Part shown: positions 31,216-40,076 of the stretch, one piece after another
Layout: each line of letters opens with the position of its first letter
How positions within the stretch are numbered: the stretch's first letter is position 1
DNA from: Rariglobus hedericola
GTDB taxonomy: Bacteria; Verrucomicrobiota; Verrucomicrobiia; Opitutales; Opitutaceae
Assembly (NCBI RefSeq): GCF_007559335.1
Contig: NZ_VMBG01000001.1
Span: 62,001 to 126,000, forward strand
Reading direction: 5' to 3'
Length of the DNA stretch: 64,000 nucleotides
Position numbers and translations under genes: made by a program
Notes under the pieces: model-generated
Seen by the model: only the letters and a program-made list of their open reading frames with translations
Told to the model about the DNA's origin: nothing
The model's database searches: none

Positions 31216-32079
31216 ATGGCCATCATCGGCAAACGCAACCAACTCACCGTCCTCAAGTCCGCGCCGCCCGGGTTCTACCTCGACGGTGGCCCGCACGGCG
31301 AATTGCTTCTGCCGGGTGCACTCATTCCCGAAGGCGCCAAGGTCGGCGACACCCTCGACGTGTTTCTTTACCGCGACTCCGAAGACCGGCTCGTCACCAC
31401 GACGGAAATCCCGCACGCACAGGTCGGCGAGTTTGCGTATTTGCGCGTGGTCAGCGTCGCGCCCCGCATCGGCGTGTTCCTCGACTGGGGGCTTTCGAAA
31501 GATCTGCTCCTGCCCATCCGCGAGATCAAACAGGAGGGCGTTCAACAAGGCGACTGGCTCGTCGTCTACGTTTATCTCGACGCGAAGACCGACCGCATCG
31601 TGGCGAGCATGCGCGTGAAGCGTCACCTGAGCACCACGCTGCCGGCTTATGCCGAAGGCCAGCAGGTTAATCTGCTCGTCACCGGTGAAACGCCGCTTGG
31701 CTACAACGCCATCGTGGAAAACGCGCACTTCGGCCTGCTGTATCATAACGACATTTCGACTCCGCTGGGCATCGGTCTGCGCATTGATGGTTTCGTGCGC
31801 GCGGTGCGTGACGACGGCAAGATCGACCTGAGTCTGGATCGTGCGGGTCATCAGCGCATCGACGTGAACACAGAGGTGGTTTTCGACGCGTTGAAGAAAG
31901 CCGGCGGACGTCTGCCTTTCCATGACGATAGCACGCCGGAGGAGATCCGCGCCGCGTTCGGCCTGAGCAAAAAGGCGTTCAAGCAGGCCATCGGTTCACT
32001 CTTTAAAGAGCGCCGCATCATGATTACCAAACACGGTATCCGGATCGCCGATACCCAGCCCAAGTCTGTTTCCAAATAA
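31216..32079 (+). CDS. S1-like RNA-binding protein (CvfB family)
   Basis: 287 residues from ATG at 31216. It has tandem S1-like beta-barrels (ITGKRNQL-type N-terminus IIGKRNQLTVLKSAPPGFYLDGG, VGEFAYLRVVSVAPRIGVFLDWGLSKDLLLP) and a winged-helix C-terminus (LPFHDDSTPEEIRAAFGLSKKAFKQAIGSLFKERRIMIT). This is the CvfB/YitL layout, thought to regulate expression through RNA binding. The next gene, also RNA-binding, starts 3 bp after its stop. Confidence 0.93.
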   Translation: MAIIGKRNQLTVLKSAPPGFYLDGGPHGELLLPGALIPEGAKVGDTLDVFLYRDSEDRLVTTTEIPHAQVGEFAYLRVVSVAPRIGVFLDWGLSKDLLLPIREIKQEGVQQGDWLVVYVYLDAKTDRIVASMRVKRHLSTTLPAYAEGQQVNLLVTGETPLGYNAIVENAHFGLLYHNDISTPLGIGLRIDGFVRAVRDDGKIDLSLDRAGHQRIDVNTEVVFDALKKAGGRLPFHDDSTPEEIRAAFGLSKKAFKQAIGSLFKERRIMITKHGIRIADTQPKSVSK

Positions 32080-32082
32080 ACC

Positions 32083-32316
32083 ATGTCCGCTTCCGAAACC
32101 ACGCCCCGCACCGTCATCGTCAAGGCCGAGCCGATCGAGCTCTGCCAGCTCCTGAAATTTGCGGGACTCTCCGAAAGCGGTGGCGCCGCCAAGGCGGTCA
32201 TCAGCGAAGGCGAAGTGCTGCTCAACGGCGCCGTCGAGACGCAGAAACGAAAAAAAGTCATGGGTGGCGATCGCGTGACCTTTGGCGGCGAGACGATTCT
32301 CGTGAAAGTAGGCTGA
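32083..32316 (+). CDS. Small S4-domain RNA-binding protein
   Basis: 77 residues. Nearly the whole chain is one S4 domain of the YbcJ/YaaA type: IELCQLLKFAGLSESGGAAKAVISEGEVLLNG and then KRKKVMGGDRVTFGGETI. It is predicted to bind structured RNA, perhaps in ribosome assembly. It forms a tight pair with the CvfB-like gene. Confidence 0.92.
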   Translation: MSASETTPRTVIVKAEPIELCQLLKFAGLSESGGAAKAVISEGEVLLNGAVETQKRKKVMGGDRVTFGGETILVKVG

Positions 32317-32355
32317 GCTGTTCAACGGCTAATCACGGACGGTAAAATTCCTTTT

Positions 32356-32688
32356 ATGGCCAAACCCGAAATCAAGATCGAGCAACTCAAAGCCGGCACC
32401 GGACGCACCCCGAAAAAGGGCGAGCTGGTGACCGTTCACTACACCGGTTGGTTCACCGATGGCGGCAAGTTCGACAGCTCCGTGGATCGCAAGGAGCCGT
32501 TCGCCTTCGTGCTCGGCGCGGGGCAGGTGATCTCCGGTTGGGACCTCGGTGTCGCCACGATGAAGATCGGCGACAAAGTGAAACTCACGCTGCCGCCCGA
32601 GCTCGCTTATGGACGCGAAGGTTATCCCGGGGCGATTCCGCCCAACGCCACGCTGGTGTTCGATGTCGAGCTGCTGAAAATCGGCTGA
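32356..32688 (+). CDS. FKBP-type peptidyl-prolyl isomerase
   Basis: 110 residues, one FKBP domain without a signal peptide, so cytoplasmic. Landmarks are [66 protein letters not shown]. Active-site aromatic and Asp residues are kept. It speeds proline isomerisation during folding. It lies 40 bp after the S4 gene. Confidence 0.96.
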   Translation: MAKPEIKIEQLKAGTGRTPKKGELVTVHYTGWFTDGGKFDSSVDRKEPFAFVLGAGQVISGWDLGVATMKIGDKVKLTLPPELAYGREGYPGAIPPNATLVFDVELLKIG

Positions 32689-32723
32689 ACCGGTTTACGA
32701 TCATCCCGGCGCGACGCCACTCC

Positions 32724-33410
32724 ATGAAGATCATCATCACCGGCGTCACGCGCGGTCTGGGGCGTGCCTTGACCGAGGAATTTATTCGTCTCGGCCACAC
32801 GGTGATGGGCTGCGGTCGCGGCTCGGAAGGCGTGTTTGATCTGCGCATGAAATACGGCGCGCCGCACAGCTTCGACGTGGTCGATGTGTCGAACGCCACC
32901 AAGGTCGGCATGTGGGGCGCACGCGTGCTCGGCTTCGGCGAGGTGCCGGACATCCTGATCAACAACGCCGGGCTTATGAACACGCCCGCGCCACTCTGGA
33001 ACGTGCCGGCCGAAGAGTTCGCCACACTGGTCAACGTCAACATCACGGGCACGGCCAACGTCATTCGTGAGTTCGTTCCCGCGATGGTGGCGGCGAAGAA
33101 AGGGGTGATCGTGAATCTCAGTTCTGGCTGGGGACGCGGGGTGTCGCCCGACGTTGCTCCGTATTGTGCGAGCAAGTGGGCGATTGAAGGACTCACGAAA
33201 GCCCTGGCCGAAGAGTTGCCCTCCGGCATGGTCGCGGTGCCGCTTAACCCAGGAGTGATCGATACCGATATGCTCCGCCAGTGCTGGGGCGAGGGTGCGG
33301 GCAATTATCCCAAGGCCGAAGCGTGGGCGAAAGTGGCCTCGCCGTTTATCCTGAAACTGAGCGCTGCGGATAATGGCCGCAGTCTCACGGTCCCTGATTT
33401 CGAAGGTTAA
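32724..33410 (+). CDS. Short-chain dehydrogenase/reductase
   Basis: 228 residues. The cofactor site is ITGVTRGLGRAL, then LINNAGLM, the catalytic Ser in VNLSSGWGRG and Tyr-x3-Lys in YCASKWAIEGL. The C-terminus is PGVIDTDML. A basic residue after the glycine motif (TRGLGRA) favours NADP(H). The substrate is not predictable. Confidence 0.93.
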   Translation: MKIIITGVTRGLGRALTEEFIRLGHTVMGCGRGSEGVFDLRMKYGAPHSFDVVDVSNATKVGMWGARVLGFGEVPDILINNAGLMNTPAPLWNVPAEEFATLVNVNITGTANVIREFVPAMVAAKKGVIVNLSSGWGRGVSPDVAPYCASKWAIEGLTKALAEELPSGMVAVPLNPGVIDTDMLRQCWGEGAGNYPKAEAWAKVASPFILKLSAADNGRSLTVPDFEG

Positions 33411-33444
33411 TTTTTTTAAACCCAGCCGCTATCCGGCAGCTTCC

Positions 33445-34242
33445 ATGAAAACCAAGATTCCTGACGCCCTCAAATCCGACCTCCCCGACAACAAGTGGGG
33501 CAAGCTGCTCGGGGCCACGCCCGTCATCATGACCGTGGTGGCCACGTTGCTCGCGGGCCTCGCGTCCAGCGAGATGACCAAGGCCCAATATGAGCGTGCC
33601 TACGCGGCGCAGCTCCAGTCGCGGGCGGGCGATCAATGGGCGTTCTTCCAGGCCAAGCGCCTGCGCGGCGAGATGCAGCGCAACACGTTTGATTTGCTCT
33701 CCGCCCAGCTGGGAGCGGTGGCCGCGCAGTTGGAAGATGCACCGACTCCGCCACCCGCGCCCGCGGTCGTGCCGGAGCTTGCGGTGGTGATGAAGGCTGT
33801 GCGCGATGAAGTTCCCGAGGCGGAGCTTGCACCGCTGTTGTTTAAACTCACGCCTGCCATGCTCGCCGATGCACAACGCGCGGCCAAGGAACATGCCGCC
33901 GCGTATGATGCGTTGACCGGACCGATGCTCAAAAAAATCGAAGCCGGCGGTTCGGTCGCGGCGCGACTCCGTTTTAATGGCATGCGCTACGATCAAGAGG
34001 CGCAGTTGAATGCGGGCATCGCGCGGCTCTACGAGTTGCAGGTGCGCAAGAGCAACCTGGTCGCCGAGCGTCACCATGCGCGCAGCCAGAAGTTTTTCTT
34101 TGGCATGCTCGGCGCCCAGATGGGCGTCATCATCAGCACGCTGGCAATGGCCGCCAAGAAGCGGAACCTGCTCTGGTCGCTCGCGGCCGGCGCGGGCCTG
34201 ATCGCGATCGTGTTCGCGGTCTATGTTTACCTGTATGTCTAA
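33445..34242 (+). CDS. DUF4337-family membrane protein
   Basis: 265 residues from ATG at 33445. The first helix is TPVIMTVVATLLAGLASSEMTKAQYERAYAA, followed by a long helical region (DQWAFFQAKRLRGEMQRNTFDLL) and then two C-terminal membrane helices (FFFGMLGAQMGVIISTLAMA and LLWSLAAGAGLIAIVFAVYVYLYV). The DQW-FFQAK signature and overall layout fit the DUF4337 family, of unknown function. An Ala/Pro-rich segment (PTPPPAPAVVPELA) is inserted in the middle. Confidence 0.8.
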   Translation: MKTKIPDALKSDLPDNKWGKLLGATPVIMTVVATLLAGLASSEMTKAQYERAYAAQLQSRAGDQWAFFQAKRLRGEMQRNTFDLLSAQLGAVAAQLEDAPTPPPAPAVVPELAVVMKAVRDEVPEAELAPLLFKLTPAMLADAQRAAKEHAAAYDALTGPMLKKIEAGGSVAARLRFNGMRYDQEAQLNAGIARLYELQVRKSNLVAERHHARSQKFFFGMLGAQMGVIISTLAMAAKKRNLLWSLAAGAGLIAIVFAVYVYLYV

Positions 34243-34251
34243 AAAACGTGC

Positions 34252-34292
34252 AGCCGTCTGATCCCGCCAACGGGCGCGGACATCAGACGGCT
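34252..34292 (-). terminator. Bidirectional terminator between convergent genes
   Basis: AGCCGTCTGAT (34252-34262) pairs perfectly with ATCAGACGGCT (34282-34292); inside the loop CCCG-CCAA-CGGG makes a second stem. On the minus strand a run of six T follows after GCACG, so it serves the small membrane gene best. Confidence 0.75.
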
Positions 34293-34311
34293 CACGGGAC
34301 GGCGCGGTGGA

Positions 34312-34467
34312 TTACTTGCGCTTGGCAGTGATGCCGAAGCGTTCGGCCAGAAGCAGAATACCGGCGACGAGAGCAAGGGAGCCGAGCACCCAGGACGGAA
34401 GATCGAGGCCGATCAGAATGTTGAGGCCGACCAGAATGAGATAAATCGCGAGGATGATGTGTGCCAT
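34312..34467 (-). CDS. Two-helix small membrane protein
   Basis: 51 residues from ATG at 34467: AHIILAIYLILVGLNILIGL and WVLGSLALVAGILLLAERFG, then a basic tail TAKRK. The frame stays open upstream, but only this part looks like protein. The layout resembles small DUF-type inner-membrane proteins common in Gram-negative genomes. Function unknown. It has its own terminator. Confidence 0.65.
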   Translation of the reverse strand: MAHIILAIYLILVGLNILIGLDLPSWVLGSLALVAGILLLAERFGITAKRK

Positions 34468-34577
34468 GATAGGATGATGGTGAAGGGTTTCACCACGGCA
34501 GACCACGACAAGGGCGTTTGGTAACGCCCGATCAATCAACGCGAACGATTTTGCGTTGCACGCGCCCGGCGCACGCC

Positions 34578-34790
34578 TCAGCGCAGCCCGCGCAGGTAGA
34601 GATCCTCGACTTTTTTGCGCGCCCACGGAGTTTTACGCAGGAAGGTGAGGCTGGATTTGACGCTCGGGTCGTGCGTAAAACAGCGGACGTCGATCATGTG
34701 CCCGAGTTTCTCCCAACCGTGACGCGCGACGAGTTCGGTGACGATCGTTTCGAGAGTGACACCGTGAAGGGGATTGTTGGGCTGCGCCAT
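34578..34790 (-). CDS. VF530-type small DNA-binding protein (DUF2132)
   Basis: 70 residues from ATG at 34790. [33 protein letters not shown] and [26 protein letters not shown] match the VF530 family almost over the whole length. A structure of that family suggested DNA binding; its cellular role is unclear. Confidence 0.92.
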   Translation of the reverse strand: MAQPNNPLHGVTLETIVTELVARHGWEKLGHMIDVRCFTHDPSVKSSLTFLRKTPWARKKVEDLYLRGLR

Positions 34791-34921
34791 GAAGGGGAGG
34801 CAAAGCGGTCGATTTAGCGCGGGCAAGGGTGTTTCTTGTGCGTGCGACGGCTCCGAATGTGATTATCATGGTCAATCGCCATTCCACTTTTTCAGTTCAC
34901 GTCCCTGTCCACGCTTCGACC

Positions 34922-35779
34922 ATGAAGAGAATCCGCATCAATCATAACACTCAATACACCTACAGCGAACCGGTGTCGCTGCTTCCGCATCGCCTGATGC
35001 TGCGTCCGAGGGCCGGGCATGATATCCGCATCGAAACGGCGGATGTCGTGATCTCCGTCCCGCATGATTTGATATGGCAGCGCGATATTTACGGAAACTC
35101 GGTGGGCGTGGTCACGTTTACGGAGCCCGTCATGGAACTGTCGATCACCAGCGAAGTGCTGCTCCAGCATTTCGAAGTGATGCCGCTCAATTTCCATGTG
35201 GACGAGCGCGCGGTGATGTTTCCCTTCCACTTCGACCTGTCGGAACGCGTGGAGATGATTCCCTACCAGATGCCCTGTTTCCCCAGTGACAGCGAGGCGG
35301 TGCGCAGCTGGGTGCAGGAGTTCTGGCGTCCAGGCCAGATGATCGAGACATATGTGCTTTTGGATACGATGAACAAGGCCATCGCGCAGGGCTTCACCTA
35401 TGGTCAACGCGAAGAGCCGGGAGTGCAGCGGCCGGCCGAGACTTTGAAACTCCGCGGGGGTTCATGCCGCGATTTCGCGACGCTGTTCATCGAGGGCTGC
35501 CGGTTCTTCGGTCTGGCCGCGCGGTTTGTGAGCGGCTACCTGCACTCGCCGCTCACGGTGCAAAACGACGGTTCGACCCACGCCTGGGCGGAGGTTTATC
35601 TGCCGGGCGCAGGCTGGAAGGGCTTCGACACGACGAGCGGACTCGTGACCGGTCACGACCACATCGCGGTTGCCGTCACGAGGCATCCGGCGGATGCGCC
35701 GCCGATCGCGGGCAGCTTCATCGGCTCAGCCGAATGCCAGGCGACGATGAAGGTGAGGGTCGATGTTCGCGAGTGGTGA
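34922..35779 (+). CDS. Transglutaminase-like cysteine peptidase family protein
   Basis: 285 residues from ATG at 34922; further in-frame starts upstream look spurious. The N-terminal bacterial transglutaminase domain is RINHNTQYTYSEPVSLLPHRLMLRPR. The catalytic core has Cys in LRGGSCRDFATLF, His in STHAWAEVYLPGAGW and Asp in GFDTTSG. Relatives act as peptidases or amidases, often beside alpha-E/circularly permuted ATP-grasp genes, which are not present here. No signal peptide. Confidence 0.92.
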   Translation: MKRIRINHNTQYTYSEPVSLLPHRLMLRPRAGHDIRIETADVVISVPHDLIWQRDIYGNSVGVVTFTEPVMELSITSEVLLQHFEVMPLNFHVDERAVMFPFHFDLSERVEMIPYQMPCFPSDSEAVRSWVQEFWRPGQMIETYVLLDTMNKAIAQGFTYGQREEPGVQRPAETLKLRGGSCRDFATLFIEGCRFFGLAARFVSGYLHSPLTVQNDGSTHAWAEVYLPGAGWKGFDTTSGLVTGHDHIAVAVTRHPADAPPIAGSFIGSAECQATMKVRVDVREW

Positions 35780-35810
35780 AGCGGCCAGGCCCCACCGGTA
35801 AGGCCTGCGT

Positions 35811-38093
35811 TCAAGCCTTGGGCGGGGCGGCCGGGGAGGCGGATGCGAGAATTTCGACCTGAAGCGGTTTGGTGGTTTCGAGGTGCACGTCGCGCTGAGG
35901 AAAGGCCATCACGATGCCGGCTTTGGTGAAGACTTCCGCGATGCGGTGGCGCATTTCGCTTTCGATATCTTTGCGTCCTTCGAGTGCGCTCCAGAACGAC
36001 GCTTCAAAGGCGAGAGCGCTGTCGCCGAAATCGGTGAAGGTCGCAAAGGGTGCGGGTTCTTTCATCGCGCCTTCGAGGCCGGTCATGACCTCTTCCAAGA
36101 GTCGTTCGACCTCGCGGGTGGGTGAACCGTAGGCGACGCTGACGCGGATGCGGGTGCGGATAACGTCGTCGGAGAGCGTGAGGTTGACGACGTTTTCTTC
36201 GAGCAGGCGGCTGTTGGGGACGATGACGTGCGTGTTGTCGCGCGAGCGCACGAGCGTGCTGCGAGGACCGATAGTTTCGACAGTGACCTGCTGGCCGTTG
36301 ATCTCGAGAACGTCGCCCTGATTGATCGGGCGTTCGACGAGGAGGATGATGCCGCTGATGAAATTACTGATGAGGTTTTGACTGCCGAAGCCGATGCCCA
36401 CGGCAAGGGCGCCGCTCACCACCGAGAATTGTGTGAGGGAGAGGTGAAAGAGATTGGTGGCGGTGAGCAGGACGATGAGGAACAGCGCGTAGAATGAGAG
36501 GGTTTGCCAGGCGGCGCGACGGCCGGTGTTCATCCCGAATCGCTTAAAAACGGCGCTGCCGATCAAGGTGCTCGTGCGACGCGAGAACCAGTGGCCGGCG
36601 ATGATGAGCACGATGACCGTGAGAATGGTGTTTACGCGGATGGGCTGGTCGGCGATGGAGAACACCTCGTAGTTCCACCCTGCGGCGATGCCGGACTGTG
36701 CGGAGGTAAACGTTTCACCCCACGAGAACGTGCTCACGCGCGCGCCGAGTTCTTCGTTGAGGCGATTGCGGGCGGTGGCGAGCTCTGTGAGGTCCGCGAG
36801 GTTTCGTTCGTTGATGGCGACGCCGGCGGTGAGATGTTTCACGCGGTCGGAGACCCAGTCTTGCTGGCGAGCTGGCAAGCTTGAGTCGGCCAGGCGGGCT
36901 TGGAGTGCCTGCAACTCCTGACGATTTTTGCGCAGTTCGGCGAAGAGCGGCCGGCGTTCTTTCGGGATTCGGGCAAGGGCTTCGTCGTTGGCCTTGGCGG
37001 TGGTTTTGAAATCGGCGGATGAGCCGGCATCGGTGAGCACGAGGATGCGTTTGCGGAGCACGTCGGTGAGGGTGGCCTGGCGTTCGCGCTGCGCGGTGAG
37101 GGCGCTGAGCATGAGATTAACGGTCTGGCGGTCGGCGCGGCGTGATTCGAGTTCGGCATCGGTTTCGGGGCTCTTGGTGGCGGCGGAATCACGACGCTCG
37201 GCGGTGACGACGAGCCGCGCGACCTGTTCGGAGAGTTCGCGGGTTTTGGCGATTTCGAGATCCAGCTCGGCGATGCGTTTATCTTGTTTGGCCTGGGCTG
37301 CGACGAGGTCGCTCTCACCGATCACGAGGTGGGCGTGTAGCCATTCCAGATCAGGCAGGAGCAGAGCGATTTTAGGAGCCAGCAGTGATTGCTGGAATTT
37401 GAGGGTGGCGAGGGATTTTTCGTGGAGAACGATGGTTTCGCGGGCGAGGCGCGACTCGAGCTCGGCGAGGCGGAGCGCGCCTTGCGTGGCGATGCGGTTG
37501 GCGGATTCCTGCGCGGATTCTTTGGCGGTGCGGCGGAGGCGGTCCTTGGCTTCGAGATCGTCGCGGGCGTCTTGAAGCGATGTGGCGACATTTTCGATGT
37601 CGGTTTTGAGCGCGGCTTTCGCGTGCAGGAGATAATCGCGCTGATCGTAGAGCTGATCGAGGAGCACAAGGCCTTGAGGTGGCTTGAGGCGCACCTCGGG
37701 CGGGCGGGGATTTTGCGCAAGGTCAGTGAGTTCGGCGGATTCTTTGGCGAGATCGGCGGCGTGTTGCAGCGTGTGCAGTTGTTCGGTGTAGGTGCTGTCA
37801 ATACGGCCGAGCAGGACGATCTCCTGGGTTAACCAGAGGGTGGAATCTTCGGCCTGGTTGGCGGGGAGCTTTTCGAAGTCCACGCGGGTGCGGTCGATCT
37901 CTTTTTGCAATGAGGCCCGTCGCTCGGTGACGAGAGTGGGCGTCAATTCGGCTTCGGAGGCTTGGGCGGGCGCGGGGTTTTTCCCAGTAAGGGCATCGGT
38001 CGGGAGCGCGGCGAGGAGTGGCAGTTGCGCGAGGGAAATGCCGATGGCAGCGAAGAAATAAATCGAAGCGCGCAGAAACGAGTGTGTGGACAT
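35811..38093 (-). CDS. Large MscS-family mechanosensitive channel
   Basis: 760 residues from ATG at 38093. A signal peptide or first helix (FFAAIGISLAQLPLLAALP) is followed by about 430 residues of periplasmic coiled coil (ESAELTDLAQNPRPPEVRLK and many charged heptads). Membrane helices come at about 500-600, with the pore helix LSLTQFSVVSGALAVGIGFGSQNLISNFISG. The MscS beta domain is LLVERPINQGDVLEING, VETIGPRSTLVRSRDNTHVIVPNS. This is a medium-length MscK/YbdG-like architecture opening on osmotic downshift. Confidence 0.92.
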   Translation of the reverse strand: MSTHSFLRASIYFFAAIGISLAQLPLLAALPTDALTGKNPAPAQASEAELTPTLVTERRASLQKEIDRTRVDFEKLPANQAEDSTLWLTQEIVLLGRIDSTYTEQLHTLQHAADLAKESAELTDLAQNPRPPEVRLKPPQGLVLLDQLYDQRDYLLHAKAALKTDIENVATSLQDARDDLEAKDRLRRTAKESAQESANRIATQGALRLAELESRLARETIVLHEKSLATLKFQQSLLAPKIALLLPDLEWLHAHLVIGESDLVAAQAKQDKRIAELDLEIAKTRELSEQVARLVVTAERRDSAATKSPETDAELESRRADRQTVNLMLSALTAQRERQATLTDVLRKRILVLTDAGSSADFKTTAKANDEALARIPKERRPLFAELRKNRQELQALQARLADSSLPARQQDWVSDRVKHLTAGVAINERNLADLTELATARNRLNEELGARVSTFSWGETFTSAQSGIAAGWNYEVFSIADQPIRVNTILTVIVLIIAGHWFSRRTSTLIGSAVFKRFGMNTGRRAAWQTLSFYALFLIVLLTATNLFHLSLTQFSVVSGALAVGIGFGSQNLISNFISGIILLVERPINQGDVLEINGQQVTVETIGPRSTLVRSRDNTHVIVPNSRLLEENVVNLTLSDDVIRTRIRVSVAYGSPTREVERLLEEVMTGLEGAMKEPAPFATFTDFGDSALAFEASFWSALEGRKDIESEMRHRIAEVFTKAGIVMAFPQRDVHLETTKPLQVEILASASPAAPPKA

Positions 38094-38206
38094 GGAGAAA
38101 TCGCCGGACACGAGAGGTGCGGCGTCAGTCCAGACCCAAGTTTAGGCGGGTGGTGCGGGTAATTCCTCCGCCGCAGATGCTTTTGAGCCTTTTGGGTTGC
38201 CGGCGA

Positions 38207-38464
38207 TCAGCCCCATGAATCCAGAATCAGCTGGATGGGGGAGCGCGTTGAGGACGAGTCGCGGGCGGCAGAATCCTGGTTATGGGCGAATGCAATGATG
38301 CATTCGCGGCAGATGCAGGCCGTGTTGCGTTGCTCTTCGGAGAGTTGATCGAGCAGCGTGGCGGGAATCTGAACCGAGAAGCACCAGCAGTGTCCGCCGG
38401 CACCGGTGGCATCACACTGGTTGGGGCGTTGGCAAAGCGGACAGAAGGATTGCGGCGCGTTCAC
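38207..38464 (-). CDS. Cysteine-rich CWC family protein
   Basis: 85 residues from GTG at 38464 (TTG at 38488 is the alternative). FCPLCQRPNQCDATGAGGHCWCFSVQIP and ACICRECIIAFA give the C-x2-C, CWC and C-x-C-x2-C pattern of the Cys_rich_CWC family, a probable zinc-binding protein of unknown role. The tail is disordered (SAARDSSSTRSP). Confidence 0.82.
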   Translation of the reverse strand: MNAPQSFCPLCQRPNQCDATGAGGHCWCFSVQIPATLLDQLSEEQRNTACICRECIIAFAHNQDSAARDSSSTRSPIQLILDSWG

Positions 38465-38518
38465 TGGGTCGCGTCGGTCAGAGGGCAAACAACCAGTCGA
38501 GCAGGCGAGGCAGGATAG

Positions 38519-39439
38519 TCATGTAAGTTGTCTGGAATGAAGGCGCGTGGCGTAGGTGGCGGCGAGCAAAACGGTGTTGGCGTGGAGGCGCGCCGTGTGG
38601 ATGCGGTCGCGGTTATAGCCGCCTCCGTAGAGAACGACCAAGGGAATGCAGCGGCGGGTGACGGCATCGAGCACATGGCGGTCGCGTGCGGCCATGTCGG
38701 CATCGGTGAGGCGCATTTGTCCGAACCGGTCGTGCTCGTGCGGATCGGCGCCGGCGATCCAGAAAATAAGATCGGGCGCGAAGTCGTCGAGTGCGGGCGT
38801 AAGCGTGGATTCCAACTGCTCCAGATAATCAGTGCCGTGAACGTAGCGGGGGAGCTCTACGTCGAGACGGCCGGGAGTTTTGTGCGCGGGATAGTTTTTC
38901 CCGACGTGAATCGAGTAAGTGAATACGCGGTCATCGTCGACGAAGATGCCGTGGGTGCCGTTGCCTTGGTGGGCATCGGTATCGATCACCGCGATCCGTG
39001 CGGAAGGGTGGCGCGTGTGGTGCGTGCGAATGGCGATGGCGACGTCGTTGAGCACGCAGTAGCCGAGTCCGCGATCGGCGAAAGCGTGATGCGTGCCGCC
39101 GGCGAGGTTGCATGCGAGACCGTCGGTCAATGCGGCATCGAGTGCGGCGAGCGTGCCGGCGACCTCGAGACGCGAACGGATGAGCAGCGCTTCGCCGGCG
39201 GGCAGACCGAGTTTGATTGCTTCGGCGGAATCGAGGGCACCCGTGCGGATTTTTTCGAGATAGGCCGGCGTGTGAACACGGAGCAAGGCGGACTCGGGCG
39301 CGGGTTCGATGGTGTGGATCGTGACGTGCGAAGGAGCGGCTTCCCGAATCATGGCTGCCGACCGCCAGAACTTGTCCATGGGGAATGGATGCTCCTCAGG
39401 CAGCGGAAATGTGTAGTCGGGATGATAGAAGCAACGCAC
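38519..39439 (-). CDS. Histone deacetylase-family (acetylpolyamine/acetoin-type) hydrolase
   Basis: 306 residues from GTG. Zinc deacetylase landmarks: NLAGGTHHAFADRGLGYCVLND (the His-His pair), IDTDAHQGNGTHGIF (zinc-binding Asp and His), YSIHVGKNYPA, IFWIAGADPHEHDRFG and VLYGGGYNRD. Bacterial members act on acetylated polyamines or small molecules or are of unknown substrate. It ends 55 bp before the CWC gene. Confidence 0.93.
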   Translation of the reverse strand: MRCFYHPDYTFPLPEEHPFPMDKFWRSAAMIREAAPSHVTIHTIEPAPESALLRVHTPAYLEKIRTGALDSAEAIKLGLPAGEALLIRSRLEVAGTLAALDAALTDGLACNLAGGTHHAFADRGLGYCVLNDVAIAIRTHHTRHPSARIAVIDTDAHQGNGTHGIFVDDDRVFTYSIHVGKNYPAHKTPGRLDVELPRYVHGTDYLEQLESTLTPALDDFAPDLIFWIAGADPHEHDRFGQMRLTDADMAARDRHVLDAVTRRCIPLVVLYGGGYNRDRIHTARLHANTVLLAATYATRLHSRQLT

Positions 39440-39453
39440 GGGAAAGAGGTGAA

Positions 39454-39726
39454 TTAATCACTGCTACCTCCGCCAGAGTCACCACCGCCTCCACTGTCGC
39501 CACCACCACCGTCGCCGCCCGAATAGTCGCCGCCCGAATCGGAGCTGCTGGAATCGTGAGCGCAGCCGGCGTGATGGGTATGGCCGTGATCACTGGAGTG
39601 GGGCGAGTGATCTGCTCCGCCGCCGCTATCATGTGATGATGAACGGTTGCGGCGTGATTTGGGGTCGGGTTTGACGAGCAGGATTATCAAGACCACGCCG
39701 ATGATGACGAAGACGAAAAAAATCAT
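39454..39726 (-). CDS. Membrane-anchored Ser/Gly/Asp/His-rich protein
   Basis: 90 residues from ATG at 39726. One N-terminal helix MIFFVFVIIGVVLIILLV is followed by a basic patch (KPDPKSRRNR) and a low-complexity tail with SSHDSGGGADHSPHSSDHG, HTHHAGCAH and runs of DSGGGG. The His/Asp content would suit metal binding, but the tail may also be only a flexible region. It begins one base after the zinc-ribbon gene stops, so the two are probably co-translated. Confidence 0.65.
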   Translation of the reverse strand: MIFFVFVIIGVVLIILLVKPDPKSRRNRSSSHDSGGGADHSPHSSDHGHTHHAGCAHDSSSSDSGGDYSGGDGGGGDSGGGGDSGGGSSD

Positions 39727-39727
39727 A

Positions 39728-40039
39728 TCAGTGGAGGGGGCTGTAGTCGTCCGTCCAATACCACACGGTGACGACACCGTCGTTGTCGTCTTCCGAATGG
39801 GAAATACTGATCAGGTTTTTCGGGCCGACGGTGGAGGCGAATTCGGCGGCCTCCGTGCAGAGCGAATTCCAAGTGGAAAACGTCCCGCGAAAAATCCTGA
39901 ATTCGACTTTCGGCTTGGCGGCAACCGGTGCGGGTGCGGGTTCAGCAGGCACACCGGCGGATGGCAGTGGGCTCGAGCAACGCCAGCAGGTGTCGAATTG
40001 ATCATCCGACGTTTCCCAGCAGCGGGGGCAGGTTTTCAT
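39728..40039 (-). CDS. Zinc-ribbon protein, unknown function
   Basis: 103 residues from ATG at 40039. A zinc ribbon at the very N-terminus, MKTCPRCWETSDDQFDTCWRC, has two C-x2-C pairs. After an Ala/Pro linker (SAGVPAEPAPAPVAAKP) comes a globular part VEFRIFRGTFSTWNSLCTEAAEFA and SHSEDDNDGVVTVWYW. The second half has the look of a small alpha-beta domain of unknown family. It is paired with the low-complexity membrane protein downstream. Confidence 0.7.
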   Translation of the reverse strand: MKTCPRCWETSDDQFDTCWRCSSPLPSAGVPAEPAPAPVAAKPKVEFRIFRGTFSTWNSLCTEAAEFASTVGPKNLISISHSEDDNDGVVTVWYWTDDYSPLH

Positions 40040-40076
40040 GAGTGAAACAGAAGCAGATTTTTGGGGGCAGGGGAGT

